Assembly (NCBI GenBank): GCA_037039925.1
Contig: JAXRKP010000282.1
Location: 301,001-365,000, forward strand
Reading direction: 5' to 3'
Source of the DNA: Doris montereyensis
Lineage: Eukaryota > Mollusca > Gastropoda > Nudibranchia > Dorididae
Length of the DNA: 64,000 nucleotides
The position numbers and the translations under genes were made by a program. Shown piece by piece: positions 34,855 to 44,997 of this stretch (positions are counted from its first letter, which is position 1; each line of letters opens with the position of its first letter). Below the pieces are notes generated by a model. That model was not told where the DNA came from and ran no database searches. It was given only the letters and a program-made list of their open reading frames with translations.

Positions 34855-36735
34855 GGTGATATGCCATCCAGACAGTGGACAGGTAAGCATCTGTACGGGA
34901 GTAGATGATCCTGCCCTCCACGAGTCTGCTGGTGCCTCGCAGGTCAGTCTTGGCTAACTAGAGCCTAAGGGAGTTAACCCTGACAGAAAACAACCTGCTG
35001 CCTTCCATGTTAGTCTTGACTGACTAAAGGCTAAGGGAGTTAACCCTGACAGAAAATAATAAGGCCTGGTAGGGGGCCTCAAGGTGGCAACCCCATCATC
35101 TACCTAGGGTACAATGGGCTAATCCCCTGCTTATCCAAAACCAAACTGATTCAGAGAAATAAATGTAATATACCCGGCTTGACCTTTCAACGACGAAAAT
35201 GGAAATGAACACGGACTGTGATTTTTGAAACATGGAATGTTCGGGGAAAAGAGTTAGAATTAGTTGAAGAAATGGAAAAATTCAAAGTAGACATTTTGGC
35301 TATTACAGACAGAAACAAAGAAAAAAGCCTCAGGAGCAGATTAAGTTGATATAGAAATGATTAAAAACCAAAGGGAGAGAGGCAGACAAGCTACTACATG
35401 CAATATGCCAACAAGCATGGAAGTCCAAACAGGTGCCAGACGACTGGAAAAAGGGAACGGTAGTACCAATACATAAGAAAGGATCGACTATGGAATGCTC
35501 AAACTATAGAGGGATGTCACTACTTAGCGTACCAGGAAAAGTGTATGCCAGGATACTGGAAATGAGACTAAGGAAAAGAGTAGAGGATGAAATTGAAGAA
35601 CATCAGAGTCAATTTAGACCAGGAAGAAGTGTACAAGACCACAAATTTACAATTAGACAAACATTGACTTGCACCTGTGTTTTATAGACTTAGAAAAGGC
35701 ATTTGACACTGTGAGGAGGGACGAACTATGGCGTTCCTTAAAAGAACACAATGTAGAGCAGAATTTAATAGAAGCCATTAAAAGCTTTTACAATAAACCA
35801 ACATTTGCAGTGAGTAGCTGCAAACATATCTGCAGAATTTGATGTAGAAATAGGAGTAAGACAGGGTTGTAACGTAAGTCCTCTTTTGTTTATCACATTT
35901 ATGAATTCAGTCGCAAAGGCATCCTCAAAAAATGAAAAAATGAATGCATGTATGTGGAAGCTCAAACCATTAAATGTATCAATGCTTTCATTTGCCGATG
36001 ATTTAGTTCTGTTTGGAAAATCAGAAAGTGACCTTCAGTCGAATATCAACATTATGAACAATGAACTAAATAAAAGAGGAATGATAGTAAATGCAAAGAA
36101 ATCCAAAACAATGCTAGTAACTAGGGAAGCTAAAACACAAAATCTTAAATTGGGCAGGGAGAATTTAGAACAAGTTCACAGCTACAATTACTTAAGAGTA
36201 ATGATTAACTCAGAGGGAAAACTAAGAGAAGAAATCGTCCAGAAAATCAAAAAGGCAAGTGCAATATATAACCATCTAGGAAAGGCATTTGTTGGTAAAC
36301 AAGAATTGTCAACAAAAACCAATATGACAGTATACAACACAGTTTATTGTCCTACTGTCCTCTATGGCAGCGAAACCTGGACCTTAGACAGCAGAGAAAA
36401 TAGTAGAGTACAGGCAGCCGAAATGAAATATCTAAGAAGAGTAGTAGGGAAAACTAAACGAGACAAAATCAGAAACACAACAATAAGAGATCAAACCAAA
36501 GCAGATGGCATAAAAACTAAGATAGAAACAAATCAATTGAGATGATATACAGTGCTAAAGCCCAAGGTAAAAGACAAAAGGCAGACCTCGGAGAAAGTGG
36601 GAAGAAGATATAAAAAAGGCATTGAAACATAGAAATTTAACATTTTTGGAAGGAAACAGAAAATGCCAGGACAGGGCATCTGAACCCATACACCGAAAGG
36701 TAGAACTGATAGTGATAAAGAAAAAAAGATATGCC
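34855..36735 (+). mobile_element. LINE family 1, copy 2, with a large internal deletion
   Basis: The 5' part (34855-35215) holds a CTAAGGGAGTTAACCCTGAC-type direct repeat, probably the 5' UTR. At 35225-35325 it reads TWNVRGKELELVEEMEKFKV and DILAIT, the start of the endonuclease. It then jumps near 35322 into the reverse transcriptase. RT blocks: KKGSTMECSNYRG, DLEKAFDTVRRDELW, and FADD at 35991-36002 inside an open frame 35886-36545 that continues to YGSETWTLD. The end carries a single copy of the 43-bp unit (CATACACCGAAAGGTAGAA) and an AAAGAAAAAAAG tail. In gene P intron 3, same strand. Confidence 0.9.
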
Positions 36736-36960
36736 ATTGCATTAGGAATGTCATTAGTCGATCAATTTCATTTTGGTTGAAATCTGACTTTTTATCTTAA
36801 CTTCCATTCTCAGAACTACACAACCAATTTTCAGTAGTTGAATTCTTTGTTTATTTATCTTCATATAATTTGATATAGAGATTTCTCATCATTTGAACAT
36901 TTCGACTTAGTGACATCCTCTGTTGCATAGATCTTCATTACCTGTGATTGTTTGTTTCAG
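36736..36960 (+). other. End of gene P intron 3
   Basis: No element seen before the acceptor CCTGTGATTGTTTGTTTCAG. Confidence 0.6.
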
Positions 36961-37095
36961 AGGATCACAACGTTTTGACGTCCAAGGACAGCATAGAAGT
37001 CCTTTCCACAGGAGCAATCATTGGCTTAGTGTTCGGATGCCTCTTTCTTATCGCCCTCATCATTCTTTTCTGCTGGTGCTGCTGTACTGGGAGAG
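36961..37095 (+). CDS. Gene P exon 4: transmembrane helix
   Basis: The acceptor is TGTGATTGTTTGTTTCAG; the donor is GAGAG|GTAAGG. It reads KDHNVLTSKDSIEVLSTG, then AIIGLVFGCLFLIALIILFC and WCCCTGRG. Phase 1 at both ends, as in gene M exon 5. The Cys-rich inner edge could be palmitoylated (inference). Confidence 0.9.
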
Positions 37096-37235
37096 GTAAG
37101 GCTGTTATGCATCACAGTCAGAGCTTATCCCAGGTTCTATAGTCTGAAATGGAACATATCGTCTATGCAAGTTACTATCGACGTAAATAATAATAATAAT
37201 AAATAGGAAGGTTGATGTCATGTAATCATAAGTTT

Positions 37236-37326
37236 TTTTTTAGGGTGACCAACCGAGCTGCTTTATTTTGTATTTTCTGAAGTTTGTCAACTGCATGTTT
37301 GGGACAGCCTGCAAGGAGTGCGTGCA
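37236..37326 (-). mobile_element. LINE C-terminal fragment (family 3 type)
   Basis: The minus strand reads ALLAGCPKHAVDKLQKIQNK then AARLVTL, a block found just after the reverse transcriptase in CR1/L2/jockey-like LINEs. Only about 30 codons are recognisable. In gene P intron 4. Confidence 0.65.
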
Positions 37327-37839
37327 TTAATCAAAATTTTTCAAAGACTAGCGTTTAGTTGCTCAAAATTTTGACGTAAATTACCCTAACAATGACTGAG
37401 AAAATGGCATTAAAAACCCGTATATTGGCGGTTAATCGCCAAATGTGGCAACACGCGATTTGGACCTCGTTTTGCCGACACCGACGATCTGCGCGTCTCC
37501 GTCGCTGTGTGATATAAGAGGCATTGCGCGTCAGTGTGTACGTAAACATGCGCACAAGCGTAGGGTATAGAGAGAGAAAAATAAATGGTCATTTCGACGT
37601 TTGTTTTCACAGCAGGGCAATCCTATTTACATAAGTAACAATGCCAGAGACTGTCAAAAGAGTAAAGGGGCTGCTACAACAAGGGAAATCCGTCTGAAAC
37701 GTTTGTTTTGTGTTATTTTATGTTGATTTTTTTACTTGCATTTTTCTTGAAATGTAGTTTTTCCACACTAAAATTCTATCTCCTCCACCATTTACCGAAC
37801 GATTTGCATTATATTTGGCACACAGTTTCCTCTTGTTAA
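37327..37839. other. Intron 4 stretch with a CpG-rich patch
   Basis: 37430-37560 is richer in CG dinucleotides (GCGCGTCTCCGTCGCTGTGT) than its surroundings. No gene or element is recognised. Confidence 0.4.
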
Positions 37840-39445
37840 TGTTAATTCAATTCAATTCAATTTCAACCATCTTTATTGATCCTTAAAAAAAAGGAAATTA
37901 TACTTGTGTTATCACAATTTCCGTTTGAAAAATAAAAGAATACATCAACGCATTCAAATTAAAAACAAATTTAACTTAGTTAATCATTAAATGTTTAGAT
38001 TTTAGGAGAAGTATACAAAAATTCGAAGGTGGGTAAATAAATAGTGCAGTGAAACAATATACATAAAAATAAAAAATAAAAAATTAGAAATTCAAAAAGA
38101 TAGAATAAATATAGACAAATCAGTTTAGCTTCATACACATTCATTAACTTATCATAAATCATTCATTCACCATCCATCAATTTACATTTCTTAAACATTG
38201 TGAGGAAAACGCCATTGTGCTTACAAAGTAAGATATGGTCAAACTTTCGTATGGCGCTTGGAAGAAAAGATCTAAAATGTCTCTCAGTGCAGGATTTTAA
38301 ATGTATAAGTCGACCGCTTCTACTACTTGTTTTGGATATGGAGAAAAGAGGGTGGGTGTTGTCTCTAAGTATACTCTTGAGTTTGATCTTGCATTGAATC
38401 TCATACAGATCTTCAAAGTTCTCCGGCTCTACATCATTTATGAGTTTCCCTATGTGTTTCAGTGTCCTATTAAGCTTCTTCTTTTCTCTATCTCTTGTAT
38501 TTCCTCCCCATGCAGTTATACTAAAAATAATAAATGCAAGCTTGATGGAAAGGTCTTATTAGAGTGTTATCAATTTGAAACTTATAAAGCTTTCTCATAA
38601 AATACATTCTTTTGTTCACTTTCTTTAAAACTTTATTTGATTGTTTTTGCTATTCTAGCTTCTCATAAAAAATTATGCCAAGATATTTATATCCATTAAC
38701 TTTCTCAACTGTTTCATCTTTTATAGCAATATAATTATGGAATGACCTCAGGTTTTTAAAAATATGTTTGTAAATTTTTTGAGAAATTAATTTTCTTGGT
38801 AATAAAAACGCCGTTTTTGTACATTCACGATATATAGTATTTTCAAAAATTCATTCACTCTTTAGATATTGAATGGAAAAGACGATCTGCACAGGTTTTG
38901 AGTGATTTTATTCATAACTAAGGGAGGAGATAGATTTTGAAAATCGAGTCAAAATCCAAGATGGCGGCCGTTTCTATGGCAACCAAGGACGCTACAAACT
39001 TTCCAATGATATAGGATGACTGTATTTTGACCGTTACTCATGTACATACTAAAAGCAAAAGCCTAAGCTCAAAAGCAAAAAATATCACTTCAGGTGCCAC
39101 TCCCCACCCCCTCCACCCCTAATTGGGATATACAATTGCATGTCATCTGCGTACATATGAAATTTAAATCTCCAAGAGGGTTGGTGTATAGTATATACAT
39201 TAATGGTCCTAAGACTGACCCTTGAGGAAGACCAAATTTTAAAGGTAAAGCAGTGGATTGATTTTCATTATTCATTCAAACGACTTGTTCTATTGTTGAG
39301 ATAAGACCTAAACCAACCAAGAGCGGGCCCATTGAATTTAAATTTACTTTCCAGTCTGCGAATCAAAATGTCTTGGTCGATCGTATCGAATGCTACATTC
39401 AAATCAAGTAATATTAATGATATAACATATTGTTAATGTTATTGC
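37840..39445 (-). mobile_element. CR1/L2/jockey-like LINE, 3' half, interrupted (LINE family 3)
   Basis: Minus strand, from the right: LLDLNVAFDTIDQDILIRRL (RT block with D), then GPALGWFRSYLNNRTSRLNE, PQGSVLGPLMYILY, and YADD at 39142-39153. Between about 39080 and 38750 the coding match stops and a CCAAGATGGCGGCC element sits there. The C-terminus resumes at 38700-38160 with NKRMYFMRKLYKFQIDNTL, CKIKLKSILRDNTHPLF and CTERHFRSFLPSAIRKFD. The 3' end has AATAAAGATGG and a (ATTGA)n tail near 37845, typical of this group. Degenerate. Antisense in gene P intron 4. Confidence 0.83.
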
Positions 39446-39828
39446 TGACATTAATGAAAAAAACTCACCAGGACAAGTTGAAAATGACAGTGACAAGATA
39501 TTAAAAAATCCATTGTGTATTGTTAGAATCACACCGCTAAAATATCAAATATATGCAAGATGATTGATAAAAATCCCTAACAATATATATGAAGAAAGGT
39601 TACTCCTTAGGAATCAAGTTTATAAATGAAGGTAGAAATAAATTATGAATTAGAAGTAGAAAATATATGAAAATTATTGAAGACACAGAGCATGATTCGA
39701 CAAGCAACATGTCAGGCGTGACACATCACTACACGTAGAGTTGAAGTAACAAATATTTTTATATCTGTTTGCTTTCCATTTCATCTTGCCCAGTGTCAAT
39801 TCATTTTACTTCTTGTCTCATTGAAAAG
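39446..39828 (+). other. End of gene P intron 4
   Basis: AT-rich, no element recognised. Confidence 0.55.
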
Positions 39829-39962
39829 TTGCTGGGATGAAACGAAGATTCGGAGGCTCAAAAAGCTCATCTGGATTTGTGAAAAGTGGTAACAGCTCTT
39901 CAGGTGCGGAAAACAGGGCTGTGGCCTCAGAGAAGGGAAAGCCAGGTGTTATTAATTTCAAT
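39829..39962 (+). CDS. Gene P exon 5: proximal cytoplasmic tail
   Basis: The acceptor is TCTTGTCTCATTGAAAAG; the donor is TTCAAT|GTAAGT. After a split Val codon it reads AGMKRRFGGSKSSSGFVKSG, NSSSGAENRAVASEKGKPG and VINFN. Basic and Ser/Gly-rich. Phase 1 in, phase 0 out. Confidence 0.82.
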
Positions 39963-39981
39963 GTAAGTAAAGTCTTTGAAT

Positions 39982-40247
39982 TCTTCTTTTCTTCTTCTTC
40001 TTTCTTCTCCTCCTCCTCCTCCTCTTCTTCTTCTTCTTCTTCTTCTCCTCCTCCTCCTCCTCTTCTTCTTTCTCCTCGTCTTTTTTCTTCCTTCTTTTTT
40101 TTCTTCTTCTTTTCTTCTTCTTCTTCTTCTTCTTCTTCTTCTTCTTCTTCTTCTTCTTCTTCTTCTTCTTCTTCTTCTTCTTCTTCTTCTTCTTTCTTCT
40201 TCTTCTTCTTCTTCTTCTTCTTCTTCTTCTTCTTCTTCTTCTTCTTC
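39982..40247. repeat. (CTT)n microsatellite in gene P intron 5
   Basis: A pyrimidine-only tract that starts about 20 bases after the exon 5 donor. The Ser/Phe/Leu runs translated from it are artefacts. Confidence 0.97.
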
Positions 40248-40357
40248 TGAATTCAGTCAGGAACTGTTAATCCAATTTTGATTTTAAAGTGATGTGTTTA
40301 GGTCTGTTTTTAGCATGAGGGTGTCCCCTATTTTGATTTGTGAAAATTGGGCAGCTA

Positions 40358-40718
40358 TACTATTATTGTTATTGTTATTGTTAGTGTTAGTATTAGTATT
40401 AGTATTGTAATTATCATCATTATTATTATTATATTATTATATTATTATGGTTATTTTTATTTATATTATTGTTATTATTATCATTATTGTTATTATCATT
40501 GTTATTATTTTTGTTATTATTATTCTTATTCTAATCATCATTGATATTATTATTATTATCATTACCATTATTATTGTTATTATCGTTATTAATGTTACTA
40601 TCATTATTTTTGTTATTATTATTATTATTATTCTTATTATTATTATTCTTATTATTATTATCATCAGTACCATTATATACTTTTGTTGTTATTATCATTA
40701 TTATTGTTATTAAATTGT
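40358..40718. repeat. ATT/GTT trinucleotide-rich microsatellite
   Basis: Imperfect TTATTG, TTATTA and TCATTA triplets over about 360 bases, ending about 40 bases before the exon 6 acceptor. Confidence 0.93.
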
Positions 40719-40759
40719 TGGCCTTTAGTCAATAATTTCTTTCTTTCATTCAATTAAAG

Positions 40760-41972
40760 GATCCTGTAGTTTGGAACACAGTGGTGTCTAGAACCAATGA
40801 GAATCAGCAGACAGCCCCCAGATATTACCAGCACAATAACAACAATCGCTATGACAGTCGAAATGGAGGTGGGAATGCGAACTACGAGCCGTACGACTAT
40901 GAAAGACAGCAAAGAGCTGTTGCCGCTCCGCCGTACAGACGCGACGGTAGAAATAATTACAATGATCGATACGGACCTTCTCGAAATGGTCACAATGACA
41001 ATCCACAAATGAATTCAACTGCAACAGAAAACCGAGAACGGCAGTCTACACCAAAGAGACCCTTATTGATGATGTTTTCGAATCTGATTTGTCCAACCAA
41101 GACGAAGATGCGGCGACAAACTCAGACGTCGAAGATGCAACTCTTCAGAAGAGACGTCTTGGAGAAAAAATATCTGGATCTCCCAGGCAAGGCCGGAGGG
41201 GGAGACAACTCTACCGGAAGAAACTGCCCTCGATGGTTCCCCACAGCTTGAGCGCTACAAGTCCATGGACCTTCAGAGTCAGCCGGACTTGGACACCATC
41301 AGCAGTCCGCATCACGTCAACGCTGGCGTGCGGGCGAGTGTGGAGGACGAAGACATTTCACCCACCACCAGTTTGAGGAAGCAAAAGAAGGGCCAAAGAT
41401 CTCCGAACCCTAAGAGAGCCGGAGAAAGAGAACCAGATCCCTCGGCGATGCCGCCTGAAGCGTTTGAGCCGATATTTTCCGGTCCAATTTCAGGAATCAA
41501 CTACCCCGGCTATAGAGACGAGCCGCCTCCTGGGTATCCTGGCGGGTTTATGCCCTATGGTCTTATTCCTGCCATGCAATTCGCCCCAACGGCTCCTGGT
41601 GCTCAGACTTATGCGTACGCGTATCAAACCGCGCCACAGGGGGCCCCGGCCACTCAGGGGCCTACGTGGTTCAGAACGTGCCGACGTCCGATGGAAATCG
41701 CCGTACGGCTTTTGCCGTGGAGCACACACTGTCGCCAGATAAATCTAACCAGGCGGGCTCACCGAGAGACAGGAGGAGGAAAAATTCTGATCCTTTCCGT
41801 CGCAACGATACCAGGGGAAGCGGGGGCTCCAAGAAGAGCCGAGGGAAGGACAGGGATCATGATTTGGCAGTCATCTCGCGGGGGAGCAGCACCGCCGGAC
41901 CCAGGCCAAGGTCATCGCTCCGTGGCTATGAAGTCGGGGACAGATCCCGACTCGGGCATTCAAACCACACAG
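40760..41972 (+). CDS. Gene P exon 6: main cytoplasmic tail, with four frame breaks
   Basis: The acceptor is TTTCATTCAATTAAAG; the donor is ACACAG|GTAAAA. The reading starts DPVVWNTVVSRTNENQQTAP with an Asn/Tyr/Arg-rich region. Frame breaks near 41055, 41190, 41657 and 41935 separate these blocks: ETLIDDVFESDLSNQDEDAA; PEGETTLPEETALDGSPQLE; MDLQSQPDLDTISSPHHVN; then EPPPGYPGGFMPYGLIPAMQ with a PPGY motif; YVVQNVPTSDGNRRTAFAVE; and VGTDPDSGIQTTQ. Three breaks need an added base and one a removed base, which closes phase 0 to phase 0. All but the first lie near G or C runs. Confidence 0.75.
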
Positions 41973-42100
41973 GTAAAAACTGTATGATATATACACACGC
42001 ACGCGCGCTCATACACACACAAACAGACACGCACATACACACACACCAGGGGTAGTACCACTCTAGAAACACCTAACATGTTCATGCGTTATAGGGAGAT

Positions 42101-42310
42101 ATTGTGGTCCACAGGCAAGGTGTCGACCTCTCAACCAAAAGGTCCTGGATTCAAAGCCTGGCAGATCGAAAAGTTTTCTTGAGCTTTACGAGTAAAAACT
42201 TCCCCTGGGTTCAGGTAGGTGCATTGACGCCTAGTGCAATCAGAGACAAATGATAAAAAGGAGGTCCTGTGTGCAGACCATAACTTTCTGTACACATTAA
42301 AGATCTTAAG
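42101..42310 (+). mobile_element. tRNA-derived SINE, family B, copy 5
   Basis: Plus-strand head GTGGTCCACAGGCAAGGTGT and AGGTCCTGGATTCAAAGCC; body AAAAAGGAGGTCCTGTGTGC. Opposite orientation to copies 1-4. In gene P intron 6. Confidence 0.78.
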
Positions 42311-42314
42311 AGCT

Positions 42315-42540
42315 TACTGAGATTGGTGGGTAGTGATAGTGGGCACTCTTACCATGACAAGGCGATGGGTACTGACGCGGAGGTCACAAGTTCGATCCCG
42401 TTGGAGCCCATATATTTTTTCTGTTTATGTTTTTTGTATTTGTCTCGTCTTTGTTCCTGCGGGGCTTAATATCATTTTATGTCATTATTCATCACTTTCA
42501 ACATGCCCCTTGCCTCAATGTTTGTGTTTAATATTATGCA
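42315..42540 (+). mobile_element. tRNA-derived SINE, family C, copy 3
   Basis: Head GATAGTGGGCACTCTTACC and GTCACAAGTTCGATCCCGTT; body TATTTGTCTCGTCTTTGTTC; tail TTTCAACATGCCCCTTGCCT. Confidence 0.78.
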
Positions 42541-42594
42541 TATGATTTCTGCTACTTCTCACCCCTAAGACAATGTCAGAATGGCATTTCCCGT

Positions 42595-42720
42595 CACTCT
42601 GGGAGTGGGTGGTTTATAGGTGCTACTGGTAGGTGCTATTCCTTTCATTTCCCTTTTTCATATATCTTTCATTTTCCTGTTTTCTCTTCATTCACCCTCA
42701 TCGCGTATTGTGGACGGTAA
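42595..42720 (+). repeat. Dispersed repeat family D, copy 4
   Basis: GTGCTACTGGTAGGTGCTAT, TTTCATATATCTTTCATTTT and TTCATTCACCCTCATCGCG. It follows a family C SINE, as the same two families neighbour each other at 10255-10612. Confidence 0.62.
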
Positions 42721-42794
42721 ATTTCAATGATAATAAAAAATCAGTCTGGTGAATTATGTCAAATGACTTGAGATTTGAAATATAGCCATATAGT

Positions 42795-43340
42795 GAATGA
42801 AAGCAGAGTTCTTCCTTTATGGAAATTTGTCTCATCATCTCCTGATCTATGAATGGTTGAAAGCAGAGTTCTTCCTTTATGGAAATTTATCTCATCATCT
42901 CCTGATCTATGAATGGTTGAAAGCAGAGTTCTCCCTTTATGGAAATTTGTCTCATCATCTCCTGATCTATGAATGGTTGAAAGCAGAGTTCTCCCTTTAT
43001 TTTATGGAAATTTGTCTCATCATCTCCTGATCTATGAATGGTTGAAAGCAGAGTTCTTCCTTTATGGAAATTTGTCTCATCATTTCCTGATCTATGAATG
43101 GTTGAAAGCAGAGTTCTTCCTTTATGGAAATTTGTCTCATCATCTCCTGATCTATGAATGGTTGAAAGCAGAGTTCTTGCTTTAAGGAAGTTTGTCTCAT
43201 CATCTCCTGATCTATGAATGGTTGAAAGCAGAGTTCTTCCTTTATGGAAGTTTGTCTCATCGTTTCCTGATCTATGAATGGTTGAAAGCAGAGTTCTTCC
43301 TTTATGAAAGTTTGTCTCATCATTTCCTGATCTATGAATG
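42795..43340. repeat. 60-bp minisatellite, about 9 copies
   Basis: Unit GAATGGTTGAAAGCAGAGTT, CTTCCTTTATGGAAATTTGT, CTCATCATCTCCTGATCTAT. Length divisible by three, so open frames run through on both strands. In gene P intron 6. Confidence 0.95.
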
Positions 43341-43449
43341 GTTTAAAAATCAACGGTGAAAATTGCAAGGCTGAGACGACGAGGTGGAATCCAAGATGCA
43401 GCATTGAATAAGTAAAAGTGGACAAAAGACAAGTCCAAGGGGGAAAGAG

Positions 43450-43545
43450 AGAATGGTTGCATAGCGGGAATGGTTGCATAGCGGGAATGGTTGCATAGCG
43501 GGAATGGTTGCATAAGCGGGAATGGTTGCATAGCGGGAATGGTTG
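43450..43545. repeat. 17-bp minisatellite, about 6 copies
   Basis: Unit GAATGGTTGCATAGCGG. It shares GAATGGTTG with the 60-bp array just upstream. Confidence 0.9.
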
Positions 43546-43845
43546 TATAGCAGGAGGCGGGATATAGCGGAAGAATGGTTGCAGCGGGAATATAGCAAGG
43601 TTATGAGTGTATGGTGTGAGCAGGTCTAATGTAGGTGTATGTGGTACATGAATGACAGTTGGGGGTGAATAGAACAGGAAAGATGGGGGAGGGGGAATGT
43701 ATCTATCAGTTTTAGAACGGGTGTCAATGATGAGGCGGGGGGATGGAGGGGGGGGGGAGCAAGAAAATTATGTATATTATGTAGATAAATATATTATATT
43801 CCATGTAAGTGGCTGGTGTCTCATTGAAAGTGACTTTGTCGCCAG

Positions 43846-43978
43846 GTTGTGTGGACTGATTCGTTGCCAGACCGGACAGACCCCAAGCCAGGAGAAAATC
43901 CGCAGGTCACCAGAAAAACTATAACCAGGGTGACAACCAAGAGTGGACATGGGGACCTGCCACCGGAACCGCAATCCA
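43846..43978 (+). CDS. Gene P exon 7: distal cytoplasmic tail
   Basis: The acceptor is GTGACTTTGTCGCCAG; the donor is AATCCA|GTAAGC. 44 open codons: VVWTDSLPDRTDPKPGENPQ, VTRKTITRVTTKSGHGDLPP and EPQS. Phase 0 in, phase 1 out. It joins well to TTQ of exon 6 and to FDLNNQ of exon 8. Confidence 0.72.
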
Positions 43979-44019
43979 GTAAGCAATTCAAACATATCCC
44001 CCCTAACCCCGCAGTCTGT

Positions 44020-44228
44020 AATGGCATGAAGAAAAACAGGTGATAATACATCACCTTCTGGATAGGACGCCTTGGATGAGACGTTAGGCTGTTGCAGGCT
44101 TTACTCCCCAGCAAACACTAGTACACATTAACCTGCAAGTATGTAGGGCAGGAGGGGAAATGCATGATAATGATAAGTGCTCTTTCTATCACAGAGGACA
44201 GTCAGACCTGGCATTGTCAGGATTTCAA
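44020..44228 (-). mobile_element. tRNA-Leu-like SINE, family A, copy 3 (head truncated)
   Basis: Body GGTGATAATACATCACCTTC, GGCTGTTGCAGGCTTTACTC. It breaks off within the tRNA-like head at AGGATTTCAAT, where a (CT)n run begins. Confidence 0.65.
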
Positions 44229-44229
44229 T

Positions 44230-44231
44230 TT

Positions 44232-44320
<89 letters not shown>

Positions 44321-44361
44321 ACTGAATTGTTCTCTTTCTCTCCCTTCCTCCCTCTCCTCAT

Positions 44362-44432
<71 letters not shown>

Positions 44433-44740
44433 CTGTAGGTACCCAAATCTGGCCTATAGCAATAAAATAGCATGGCTCTGTGAGCCAACAGGACTGACTT
44501 TCACATATTTTAGGTCTAATTCACCCATAAACTGTGTCTATCTCTTTATCTCTCTATCTGTCTCTCTCTGTCTGTCTCTCAGTCTGTCTCTATCTCTCTG
44601 TGTCTCTGTCTGTCTATATGTCTCTCTCAATCCCTCTAACTGTCTGTCTCTCTCTCAATCTCTGTCTGCCTGTCTCTATTTCTCTGTCTCTGCCTCTGTC
44701 TCATATGCCCACATTCTCACTCTTTCTTTCTCTCTTCCAG
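44230..44740. repeat. (CT)n runs and CT-rich tract before the last exon
   Basis: Pure CT at about 44233-44320 and 44365-44430, then imperfect TCTGTCTC sequence from 44530. Together they form an unusually long pyrimidine tract leading to the exon 8 acceptor. Translated Leu/Ser runs are artefacts. Confidence 0.95.
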
Positions 44741-44997
44741 TTTTTGATCTTAATAATCAGGAAGAGCCGGCATTTCTGTCTCCAACACCAAGCAGGACAG
44801 CGCATTCGCTGTCGCCATCTCACCCTAACGCTGCCATCGCATACACGCCCGACAGGGGAAACATTGCCTTCTACATGGGAGCGGGCAGTTCGGAGGTGCC
44901 GCCCGAAAGGTCCTCCACACCGAACTCAGTGCACCACCCGGTGTCCTACAGCAAAGCCATCAGGGACAGGATTCCACTGGACGACTCCACAGTCTAA
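44741..44997 (+). CDS. Gene P exon 8: C-terminus with PDZ-ligand-like end
   Basis: The acceptor is TTCTCTCTTCCAG, phase 1. Reads FDLNNQEEPAFLSPTPSRTA, HSLSPSHPNAAIAYTPDRGN and IAFYMGAGSSEVPPERSS, ending SKAIRDRIPLDDSTV with stop TAA at 44995-44997. The terminal S-T-V fits a class I PDZ-binding motif. Uninterrupted over 85 codons. Confidence 0.85.

Larger units (their letters stand above)
31163..44997 (+). other. Gene P: CUB-domain single-pass membrane protein with PPxY and PDZ-ligand tail (8 coding exons)
   Basis: Coding exons are 31163-31271, 31794-32042, 33633-33765, 36961-37095, 39829-39962, 40760-41972, 43846-43978 and 44741-44997, for about 788 residues once single-base breaks are allowed for. 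Layout: signal peptide (1 to about 33), CUB domain (about 43-164), transmembrane helix (about 182-204) ending in a Cys cluster (CWCCC), and a disordered cytoplasmic tail of about 580 residues. The tail is Asn/Tyr/Arg-rich, then acidic, then Pro/Tyr-rich with PPGY, then basic-Ser-rich. It ends DDSTV, a class I PDZ ligand (x-S/T-x-V). A receptor or adhesion role with WW and PDZ partners is inferred; no orthologue is recognised. It is paralogous to gene M, with matching phases at the signal, CUB and membrane exon borders. Confidence 0.82.

Noticed and set aside
39837..40281. Ser/Phe-rich continuation of gene P exon 5
   Set aside because: Beyond the GTAAGT donor at 39963 the frame is only a CTT microsatellite; exon 6 joins in phase from 39962.
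42797..43479. Open frames with LIYEWLKAEFFLYGNLSHH-type or QEMMRQTSIKEELCFQPFID repeats
   Set aside because: The 60-bp array is divisible by three and therefore open on both strands within a gene P intron.
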